From positions 1 through 64,000 of the forward strand of contig JBEKYC010000019.1 of assembly GCA_049511415.1 (NCBI GenBank): a stretch of 64,000 nucleotides of DNA, in the 5' to 3' direction. The notes beneath the pieces were generated by a model, which was not told the DNA's origin, did no database searches, and saw only the letters and a list, made by a program, of their open reading frames with translations. This document shows positions 51,923 through 59,133 of this stretch, one piece after another. The translations under genes and the position numbers were made by a program. Each line of letters starts with the position of its first letter. Position 1 is the stretch's first letter. The DNA comes from Bog-159 sp049511415 (GTDB taxonomy: Bacteria > Acidobacteriota > Terriglobia > Bryobacterales > Bryobacteraceae).

Positions 51923-53359
51923 ATGAAAGCAGATTGGATTAAGACAAGACAGACCAAGTACTCGGCTTACGTCACCCTCTATATTCTGGTGATCCTGGCT
52001 GTATTGGGAGTGGCTAACTTCCTCGCCAACCGTTACGACAAGTCCTACGACTCCACGGCTAACAAACAGTTCAGTCTTTCCGACCAGACCGTCAAAGCCG
52101 TCAAAAATCTGAAGAACACCGTCAGCGTCACATATTTCGGCGAGACCACTCAGTTTCCCCAGGCCCGCGACCTGCTGGGCCGCTATGCCGCCCTGTCTCC
52201 CCAATTGAAAGTCGATTACGTCGACCCCGTGAAGAAACCGCAGTTGGCCCGTGCCGCCGGCGTCCGCCAGGAAGGCACCATCGTGGTCGATAACGGGGCG
52301 CGCAAGGAAGACGCCAAGAGTCTGAGTGAAGAGGAAATCACCGGCGCGCTGATCCGTGCGGTCAAGGGCGGCGAGCGGAACGCCTGCTTCCTTACCGGCA
52401 GCGGCGAGCGCAGCCTCGACGAAACCACCGGCAGCGGCCTCTCCATCCTCAAAGAGGGCCTGGAACACAACAACTATAAAACGCGCGCCGTCAATCTGGC
52501 GCAGAGTGGCGCTCCGGCCACTCCCGGCGCCGCCCCCGTCCTCGGCCAGGTGGCGCCCGCCAAGATCGAAATTCCCAAGGATTGCACCGTATTGGTTTCC
52601 GCCGGACCCAAGTTCGGCTACTCGCCCGCCGAGGCACTCGCTCTCAAGGACTACGTGGAAAACGGCGGCAGCGCTCTGTTCCTCATGGATACGCCTTTGC
52701 GCATCGGCCAGCAGGAAGGCGCCGAGAATCCCGAGCTGACTAAGTTAGTCGCCTCCTGGGGAGTCACCATGAACAACGATCTGGCGCTCGACACCAGCGG
52801 CATCGGCCAGATCTTCGGTCTCGGGCCGGAAGTCGCCATGGTCACCAACTACGAATCGCAGCCCATCGTGCACGACTTCAAGGAAGGTGTGCCTACTGCC
52901 ATCCCTTTATCCCGCACCTTGAAGACCGATAGCAACCCCAAAGTGACTGTCGATAAGCTGATGTCCACTACGGATAACAGCTTTGCCACCAGCAGTATCT
53001 CCGGGGCCGCGGTCGATCCCAAGAAAGGCGTCAAAGGTCCCCTGGTATTGGCCGCGGCCGGAACCTACACCACCGGCAAGCCTGCCGGTAACGGCCGCTT
53101 TGTGGTGTTCGGCTCCTCTCTGTGGATCGCCAACAACTTTCTGGGCTCCCGCCAGGTCGCCAACCGCGATCTCGCGTTGAACACCTTCAACTGGCTCACC
53201 TCCGACGAAGATCTCATCTCCATCCGTCCCAAAGAACCCGAAGATCGCCGCTTGAACATCAGCGGCAATCGCATGAATATGATCTTCTGGTGGAGCGTGG
53301 TTCTGCTCCCCTTGACCGTGGTCGGCGCGGGCCTGATGGTCTGGTTTCGCAGGAGATAG
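51923..53359 (+). CDS. GldG-like auxiliary ABC transporter protein
   Basis: 478 residues. One N-terminal transmembrane segment (~17-36) is followed by a large extracytoplasmic domain. That domain contains DSTANKQFSLSDQTVKAVKN (part of the conserved TxxxxySLSxqT motif), and a C-terminal membrane anchor (MIFWWSVVLLPLTVVGAGLM) with a basic end. This is the DUF4350/ABC_transp_aux architecture of GldG. The ATG directly follows the permease stop at 51922. Confidence 0.88.
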   Translation: MKADWIKTRQTKYSAYVTLYILVILAVLGVANFLANRYDKSYDSTANKQFSLSDQTVKAVKNLKNTVSVTYFGETTQFPQARDLLGRYAALSPQLKVDYVDPVKKPQLARAAGVRQEGTIVVDNGARKEDAKSLSEEEITGALIRAVKGGERNACFLTGSGERSLDETTGSGLSILKEGLEHNNYKTRAVNLAQSGAPATPGAAPVLGQVAPAKIEIPKDCTVLVSAGPKFGYSPAEALALKDYVENGGSALFLMDTPLRIGQQEGAENPELTKLVASWGVTMNNDLALDTSGIGQIFGLGPEVAMVTNYESQPIVHDFKEGVPTAIPLSRTLKTDSNPKVTVDKLMSTTDNSFATSSISGAAVDPKKGVKGPLVLAAAGTYTTGKPAGNGRFVVFGSSLWIANNFLGSRQVANRDLALNTFNWLTSDEDLISIRPKEPEDRRLNISGNRMNMIFWWSVVLLPLTVVGAGLMVWFRRR

Positions 53360-53362
53360 CTT

Positions 53363-54691
53363 ATGAAAGCGCGCGGACTCCTCGCGGCTGTAATCGTGCT
53401 GGCGGCCTTGGCGGGCGGGCTTTATTGGTCAAACCGCAAGCAGAAAGCTGAAGCCGCCAAGCCTACTACTACGACGGACGCGAGTCCCAAAATTCTCGGT
53501 ATCCCGGAAGACCAAGTCCAGCAGGTCACCATCAAAAAAGCCGGCGCGGATGCCTTAGTCTTGGCCAAAGGCGCGGATGGCAAGTGGCAGATGACTGCGC
53601 CGAAGCCCATCCGCGCCGATCAGGATGCCGCTAAGACCGTGGTCACTTCGGCCACTACTCTCAACGGCGACAAAGTCGTCGAAGACAAAGCCACCGATCT
53701 CGCGCCGTACGGCCTGAACACTCCGTCAATCGAAGTCACCGTCTTGAAGAAAGACGGTAAGTCGACCGAGCTGCAGATCGGCGACGATACCCCCACCGGC
53801 GGCGGTTCCTATGCCAAGGTCGCCGGCGATCCCAAAGTCTACACCATCTTCAGCTACGTCAAGAACAGCCTCGACAAGACTCCCAACGATCTGCGCGACA
53901 AGCGCCTCCTCACGTTCGATCAGGACAAGTTGACGCGCGTCGATTTGCAGGCCGCCAAGGGCGACACCATCGAATTCGGCAAGAACAATCAGAATGACTG
54001 GCAGATCCTGAAGCCGAAGCCGCTGCGCGCCGACGGTTCCCAGGTGGAAGAACTGATCCGCAAGCTTAAAGATGCCAAGATGGACGCCACCATTTCGGAC
54101 GAAGATTCTAAGAAGGCGGCCGGCGGTTACGCCTCCGGAACCAAGGTGGCAAACGTCACCGTCGCGGATTCGAGCGGCATCGAAACCCTCGACGTCCGCA
54201 AAGATAAGGACAAGAATTATTACGCCAAGAGCAGCGCCGTCGACGGCATATATAAAGTGACGGCCGACCTGGGCGATGGCCTCAACAAAACCCTCGACGA
54301 TTTCCGCAACAAGAAACTCTTCGATTTTGGCTGGACCGATCCCAACAAGATCGACCTTGGCAAGTCCTCGTTCGAAAAAGCCGGCGACAAATGGATGAGC
54401 GGCGGCAAGGAAATGGACCCGGCCACCGTGCAGAGCGTGGTGGACAAACTGCGCGATTTGGCTGCCGCGAAATTCCCCGAAGCTGGCGGCGGCGAACCCG
54501 TGCTGGAGATCACGGTAAGCTCCAATAGCGGCAAACGCGTGGAAAAAGTCTCCATCACGAAGCAAGGTGATTCATATTTTGCGAAGCGCGAGAATGAACC
54601 CAGCATCTATGAATTAGACGGTAAGGCGGTTACGGACCTGCAAAAAGCGGTCAACGACGTGAAACCCGCCGCGCCGGTCAAAAAGAAATAA
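53363..54691 (+). CDS. DUF4340 domain protein, component of the GldA/F/G exporter unit
   Basis: 442 residues. The N-terminal membrane segment (~4-22) is followed by three DUF4340-type repeats, seen as VTIKKAGADALVLAKGADGK, LAPYGLNTPS and LRDKRLLTFD, ending in a Lys-rich tail. It is the last gene of a tight plus-strand cluster (3 bp after the previous stop). In other phyla DUF4340 genes routinely accompany GldFG exporters. The exported material is unknown. Confidence 0.87.
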   Translation: MKARGLLAAVIVLAALAGGLYWSNRKQKAEAAKPTTTTDASPKILGIPEDQVQQVTIKKAGADALVLAKGADGKWQMTAPKPIRADQDAAKTVVTSATTLNGDKVVEDKATDLAPYGLNTPSIEVTVLKKDGKSTELQIGDDTPTGGGSYAKVAGDPKVYTIFSYVKNSLDKTPNDLRDKRLLTFDQDKLTRVDLQAAKGDTIEFGKNNQNDWQILKPKPLRADGSQVEELIRKLKDAKMDATISDEDSKKAAGGYASGTKVANVTVADSSGIETLDVRKDKDKNYYAKSSAVDGIYKVTADLGDGLNKTLDDFRNKKLFDFGWTDPNKIDLGKSSFEKAGDKWMSGGKEMDPATVQSVVDKLRDLAAAKFPEAGGGEPVLEITVSSNSGKRVEKVSITKQGDSYFAKRENEPSIYELDGKAVTDLQKAVNDVKPAAPVKKK

Positions 54692-54700
54692 CCGCGTGGG

Positions 54701-54726
54701 GCAGGCCATCGTTTTTTGTGGCCTGC
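54701..54726 (+). terminator. Hairpin between the exporter operon and pncB
   Basis: GCAGGCCA (54701-54708) and TGGCCTGC (54719-54726) form a perfect 8-bp stem around a 10-base T-rich loop. It lies 10 bp after the DUF4340 stop and 6 bp before the pncB ATG. No T-run follows, so it could be a terminator or a translation-controlling leader for pncB. Confidence 0.55.
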
Positions 54727-54731
54727 CGCAA

Positions 54732-56063
54732 ATGCCTAAGAGCTATCGCGTGAATGGCCTTCTAACCGACCTTTACGAATTGACCATGGCGGCCGGCTAC
54801 TACCAGGCCGGCAAAGTCCAACAGAAGGCCACCTTCGAACTCACTGTCCGCCGCCTGCCCGCTCACCGCAACTACATAATCGCGGCCGGTCTGCCGCAGG
54901 CCATCGAGTACCTGCTGAACCTCAGCTTCAGCGCCGAAGAGATCGCCTACCTGCGCGCGCTTCCCGCCTTCGCCCAATGTCCCGACGGCTTCTTCGAATA
55001 CCTGCGCAATTTCCGTTTCACGGGTGACGTCTTCGCCGTTCCCGAAGGCGCCGTATTATTCGCCGGCGAGCCCATGCTGACCGTCCGCGCGCCCATCATC
55101 GAAGCGCAAATCCCGGAAACTTACCTGCTCTCCGCGCTCACCTTTCAAACTCTCATCGCCAGCAAAGCCGCCCGTATGGTGGATGCTGCCGAAGGACGCA
55201 CGGTGGTCGAGTTCGGCACCCGCCGCGCGCATACGCCGGAAGCCGGAGTGCTCGGCGCCCGTGCCGCCTACCTGGGAGGCTGCGACGGCACCAGCAATAC
55301 CCAGACCGGCCTGACCTACGGTGTCCCCGTCTACGGCACCGCCGCGCATTCCTGGGTGCTCTCTTTCTGCGCCGAAGGCGAAGCTTTCCGCAAGCTGCAA
55401 AACCTGATGGGCACATCCACCGTGCAACTGGTGGATACCTACAACACCCTCGAGGCCGTCAAGAAAGTCGCGGCCATGGGCCTGCCCATCTGGGGCATTC
55501 GCCTCGATAGCGGCGATTTCCAGCAGCTTTCGCGCCAGGCCCGCGCCATTCTAGACGAAGCCGGCATGCGCGAAGCCAAGATCATGGTGAGCGGCGATCT
55601 GGACGAATACAGCATCCGCGATCTGGTCTCCGGCGGCGCGCCGGTCGATGCGTTCGGCGTCGGCACGCAACTGGCTACCTCGGCCGATGCTCCTTCCATG
55701 GCCACCATCTATAAGCTGGTGGAACTCGACGTTGGCTGCGGCATCAAGCGCTTCACCGCCAAGATGGCCGAAGACAAAACCACTCTGCCCGGCGCTAAGC
55801 AGCTCTTCCGCTTCCCGGATCGCGACGTGCTGGCGCGCTCCGGCGAATGCAGCAACGGCAAAGCCATGCTCCGTCCCGTAATTTTGAACGGCCAACTGGT
55901 TGAGCCGCTGCCGGACCTGAAAACCTCGCGTGCCCGCGCCGCCGAGGCCATTGCGGCGCTGCCCCCGGCCTTGCGTAGCCTGGAGCCCGCCGAACCCTGG
56001 CCCCTCATCCACAGCAAGGATCTGCTCGCCCTGATCGAACGCACTCGCAGGAACCTGACATGA
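54732..56063 (+). CDS. pncB: Nicotinate phosphoribosyltransferase
   Basis: 443 residues from ATG 54732; an upstream GTG at 54696 would place the hairpin inside the gene and was rejected. The family segments are NGLLTDLYELTMAAGYY, EFGTRRAHTPEAGVLGARAA (in part) and GIRLDSGDFQQLSRQAR (in part). The late VGTQLATSADAP corresponds to the PRPP-binding region. It converts nicotinate and PRPP to nicotinate mononucleotide in NAD salvage. The stop overlaps pncA by 4 bp. Confidence 0.94.
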   Translation: MPKSYRVNGLLTDLYELTMAAGYYQAGKVQQKATFELTVRRLPAHRNYIIAAGLPQAIEYLLNLSFSAEEIAYLRALPAFAQCPDGFFEYLRNFRFTGDVFAVPEGAVLFAGEPMLTVRAPIIEAQIPETYLLSALTFQTLIASKAARMVDAAEGRTVVEFGTRRAHTPEAGVLGARAAYLGGCDGTSNTQTGLTYGVPVYGTAAHSWVLSFCAEGEAFRKLQNLMGTSTVQLVDTYNTLEAVKKVAAMGLPIWGIRLDSGDFQQLSRQARAILDEAGMREAKIMVSGDLDEYSIRDLVSGGAPVDAFGVGTQLATSADAPSMATIYKLVELDVGCGIKRFTAKMAEDKTTLPGAKQLFRFPDRDVLARSGECSNGKAMLRPVILNGQLVEPLPDLKTSRARAAEAIAALPPALRSLEPAEPWPLIHSKDLLALIERTRRNLT

Positions 56064-56602
56064 AGACGGTCTTCGTGGACGTCGACACGCAAATCGATTT
56101 CCTCTTTCCCGCCGGCGCCCTGTACGTGCCCGGCGCCGAGCGCCTGCTGCCGGCCATCTTGCGCCTGAATCATTATGCCGTGGCCCACGGCATCCCGCTC
56201 ATCTCCACCGCCGACGCGCACGGCGAGAACGACCCCGAATTCCGCCAGTGGCCGGCCCACTGCGTAGCCGGCACCACCGGTCAGTTGAAGCCCGCCGAGA
56301 CCCTGGTGGGCGCGGGCCAGACCATCGTCGAAAAACAGGCGCTGGATGTCTTCACCAACCCCGAGTTCCCCGCGCTCCTCGATCGCTTGCAAGCCGATCA
56401 TTACGTAGTCTACGGCGTAGCCACCGAATACTGCGTGCGCTGCGCCGTAAGCGGGCTTCTAACAACAGGTAAATCCGTAACCGTGGTGATGGATGCCATC
56501 GCCGCCGTAAACCAGGATGAAGGCGCCAAGGCCTTAACCGAATTTACAGCCCAGGGGGCAGCACTAACCACGGTGCAAGAAGTAATCTTAGGCCACCGAT
56601 GA
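56060..56602 (+). CDS. pncA: Nicotinamidase (isochorismatase-like hydrolase)
   Basis: 180 residues. The catalytic triad region is present: D9 in VDVDTQIDF, a Lys late in the IVEKQALDVF stretch, and the nucleophile Cys in VYGVATEYCVRCAV. Metal-site residues occur in STADAHGEND. It makes nicotinate from nicotinamide, the substrate for PncB encoded just upstream, so the two-gene unit is a coherent salvage pathway. Confidence 0.92.
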   Translation: MKTVFVDVDTQIDFLFPAGALYVPGAERLLPAILRLNHYAVAHGIPLISTADAHGENDPEFRQWPAHCVAGTTGQLKPAETLVGAGQTIVEKQALDVFTNPEFPALLDRLQADHYVVYGVATEYCVRCAVSGLLTTGKSVTVVMDAIAAVNQDEGAKALTEFTAQGAALTTVQEVILGHR

Positions 56603-56692
56603 ACACAGATAAACACAGATAAAACCTGCCGCCAGTACCCCCGACATTGACTTCCCCCCCGGCTTTGCTCTAATAGGATAAGCCGTACTCCG

Positions 56693-58159
56693 ATGAGCGT
56701 CACCGCGTCCATTACTCCCGCCCTCGACGACGCGCAACCACGCCCGCTGGCCTTCTCCGCCAAGATCCTCTACGGCATCGGCGAAATGCCCATCACCGTG
56801 CTGATGGTCCTCTCCGGCCTTTTCATTCTGTTCTTCTACAACTCCGTGATGGGTCTGCCGCCCAGCCTGGTCGGCGCCGGACTGTTTGCCACTCTGGCAC
56901 TCGACGCCATCACAGACCCCCTGATCGGCCACCTCTCCGACCGCACGCGCTCCCGCCTGGGCCGCCGCCACGCCTTCATGCTGCCCGGCGCCATCGGCAT
57001 GGGTCCGTGCTTCTATCTGCTCTTCAGCCCGCCCCGCCACCTGGGTCACACCGGACTTTTCTTGTGGTTAATCGGCTCCATGGTCGCCTTGCGCGCTACC
57101 AGCGCCATCTACCGCATCCCATATCTTGGCCTCGGCGCGGAATTGAGCCGCGACTATGACGACCGCACCCGCACCATGGCCGTCCGCGCGCTCTTTGGAT
57201 TGGTGGGAACCTTGGCCGCCGCCGGCCTGTCTTTCCTGCTGTTCTTCCCCGCCACCGCCGATGGCTCCGAACCCAGGCTGCGTTACGACGGTTACCCGCA
57301 CTTAGGACTCGCCTTCGGCGCGCTCATGACCGTCAGCGGGCTGGTCTGCTTCTTCGGCACGCTGAAGCATCGTACTTCCGGCGCCGCCCCAACCTCGGGC
57401 TCGCCGTCGTTCTTCTCCGCCTTCAGAATCTCCATGCAGAACACCGAGTTCCGCAAGATCTGGGCGTCCTCCACCATCTTCTTCCTGGCCGTGGTCCTCA
57501 ACGCCAGCATGGCGATTCAATACTTCACCTGGTACGCGCGCATCGGCAGTAGCGCCAGCATGAGCGGCATTCAGACGTGCTTCTACGTGGGCGCGCTGCT
57601 GGGCGTATTTCAATGGCTGGCCCTGGCCCGCCGCACCGAGAAGCGCACGCTCTCGATGATCGCCATGGCGGCCACGGCCGTATTGCTGCTGATGGCTTGG
57701 CTGGTGATCGGCGAAGGCCACCTCTTCGGCACGGGCCACACCATGCCGCTGATCGTCGGCAGCATCATCGGCGGGATGTTCGCCAGCGCCGTCTGGGTCA
57801 TACCGCCGTCCATGGTCGCCGACGTCGCCGATACCGACGAATTGAAAACCGGTCTGCGCCGCGAAGGCATCTTCTTCGGCATCGCTAATTTCGGCGAGAA
57901 GATCGCCGCCGGCGGAGCGCTGGGACTGGCCGGCGCGCTGCTCTCCGTCTTCGGCAAGATCTCCCACGGGGCGCCTCCGGGCGCGCCCGCCGCTACGCCC
58001 TACCTCGGCGTGCTGTATGGCGCCGTTCCGGCCGTGCTGCTGCTCTGTTCCATCGCATGCATTATTCCCTACCGCCTGAATCGCCGCACCGTCCACGCCA
58101 TGCAAGGCGAACTGGCCGCCCGCCGCCGGCCATCACTCGCATCGGACCCGAACGCGTAA
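56693..58159 (+). CDS. MFS transporter of the GPH (MelB-like) family
   Basis: 488 residues with about twelve hydrophobic segments. The GPH landmarks are DAITDPLIGHLSDRTRSRLG between helices two and three (part of the conserved D-P-x-G-x-x-D/S-R-T-x-S-R-x-G-R-x-R motif) and VADVADTDELKTGLRREG in the central loop. It is likely a cation-coupled sugar or glycoside symporter. It is monocistronic, 90 bp after pncA and convergent with the decayed Fic gene. Confidence 0.9.
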   Translation: MSVTASITPALDDAQPRPLAFSAKILYGIGEMPITVLMVLSGLFILFFYNSVMGLPPSLVGAGLFATLALDAITDPLIGHLSDRTRSRLGRRHAFMLPGAIGMGPCFYLLFSPPRHLGHTGLFLWLIGSMVALRATSAIYRIPYLGLGAELSRDYDDRTRTMAVRALFGLVGTLAAAGLSFLLFFPATADGSEPRLRYDGYPHLGLAFGALMTVSGLVCFFGTLKHRTSGAAPTSGSPSFFSAFRISMQNTEFRKIWASSTIFFLAVVLNASMAIQYFTWYARIGSSASMSGIQTCFYVGALLGVFQWLALARRTEKRTLSMIAMAATAVLLLMAWLVIGEGHLFGTGHTMPLIVGSIIGGMFASAVWVIPPSMVADVADTDELKTGLRREGIFFGIANFGEKIAAGGALGLAGALLSVFGKISHGAPPGAPAATPYLGVLYGAVPAVLLLCSIACIIPYRLNRRTVHAMQGELAARRRPSLASDPNA

Positions 58160-58169
58160 CGCCCCACGG

Positions 58170-58707
58170 CCACCGGGGAACCCATGCTGACATTTTCACG
58201 GGTCCGCCGGGCCAGTTGTGATGTATCGCCGTTAAATATCGGATCGATGCTGCGAGCATCCGCTGCTGGCTGATGTTTTCCCACGCGATGTAATATCCGT
58301 TCGCCTGGGCCACATGGCTGATGAATTCGCGATTAGCCCTGCCGTTGCCTTCACGGAATGGACAGCGCCCGCGCGGCGTATTAAAGTGTTCGGGGCCAAA
58401 CCTGCCAGCGTCTTTTCTTCCGCAAGCTGTTTGAAGATTGGCGCGGCGGTGCTTTCGATGTGGCCGTAATGGGCGAACCTGCTCCCGCCCATTCGTACAC
58501 ATCGCCGAACAGACGCCCGTGAATTGCCCGCAGGTGTGTAAGATCGAAATTCCCTTTAAGCGGCCTTTGCGAAAGCTCCTGAGATCGTGCCGCCACCATG
58601 TCCGCTTCGGTTTGCTGGAGGGTGGCTTCGTCGGTGACGCCGAGACGGTTACTTAAGACCCCAGTTGCCGGATCGAGGCAAGGACCATTGTCCGAGTAGA
58701 GCGACAT
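58170..58707 (-). pseudogene. Decayed Fic/DOC adenylyltransferase toxin
   Basis: Four successive frames on the minus strand contain pieces of one Fic protein. The first is VLSNRLGVTDEATLQQTEAD through LFGDVYEWAG. The second is GSRFAHYGHIES through EEKTLAGL. The third is PFREGNGRANREFI and IAWENISQQRMLAAS. The fourth is FNGDTSQLARRTRENV. The segments that normally join them, such as the strand after WAG and the helix before the Fic motif, are missing. The catalytic His of HPFREGNGR is replaced by Cys. Several internal deletions and frameshifts are required, so the toxin is dead. Boundaries are approximate. Confidence 0.8.
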
Positions 58708-58891
58708 TCTGGACGCGGCTTTGGATGTTCCGGATGATTTCGTCCGTGTCGATTTCGTTCCGCGCTACGCGGTGTAAATCGGCAATGGTGGCATCCGTCA
58801 CCTTGAGGCCCTCAAGCTCCTGCTGCGCAATCGCGTGGGCAACGTGCCTCATGTTGGGCTGAATTTCCTGCTCGGTCAGAGTTATCGTCAT
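58649..58891 (-). CDS. VbhA-like Fic antitoxin
   Basis: 80 residues from ATG 58891, preceded by a GGAG about 10 bases upstream. AHAIAQQELEGLKVTDATIA followed by HRVARNEIDTDEIIRNI corresponds to the helical antitoxin VbhA. In that family a motif near EG blocks the Fic ATP site. The frame is intact although the Fic partner overlapping its 3' end by about 59 bp is degraded. The C-terminal ten residues may be an altered tail. Confidence 0.68.
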   Translation of the reverse strand: MTITLTEQEIQPNMRHVAHAIAQQELEGLKVTDATIADLHRVARNEIDTDEIIRNIQSRVQNVALLGQWSLPRSGNWGLK

Positions 58892-59117
58892 CTGCGCGCT
58901 CCGCTCGCGCAGCCCGCGGGATTGATTCTGTAGGTCGTCGAAAGCCTGTTACGGCTCCCGCCAGGTGGGCGCTAGTGGCTACGACCCGGATTTGGGCCTC
59001 GGACCAGCCGAAGGCCCTGCCGCCTTTTCTCTCGCGGTTTGTTTTGCGGATCGCCGCTGTCAGTTTCTCCCAACTCGGGATCCGACCGTCGGGCTCTAAT
59101 GTGGCGACCACGATCAA
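58812..59117 (-). CDS. Small unassigned ORF upstream of the VbhA-like gene
   Basis: 101 residues from 59117. The first ~65 residues (MIVVATLEPDGRIPSWEKL, FGWSEAQIRVVATSAH) have normal protein composition. The last 35 overlap the antitoxin gene out of frame and look random. It may be the damaged 5' part of another accessory gene whose end was replaced. No family is recognised. Confidence 0.3.
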   Translation of the reverse strand: MIVVATLEPDGRIPSWEKLTAAIRKTNRERKGGRAFGWSEAQIRVVATSAHLAGAVTGFRRPTESIPRAARAERADDDNSDRAGNSAQHEARCPRDCAAGA

Positions 59118-59133
59118 GTCTTACTCGCCCATC

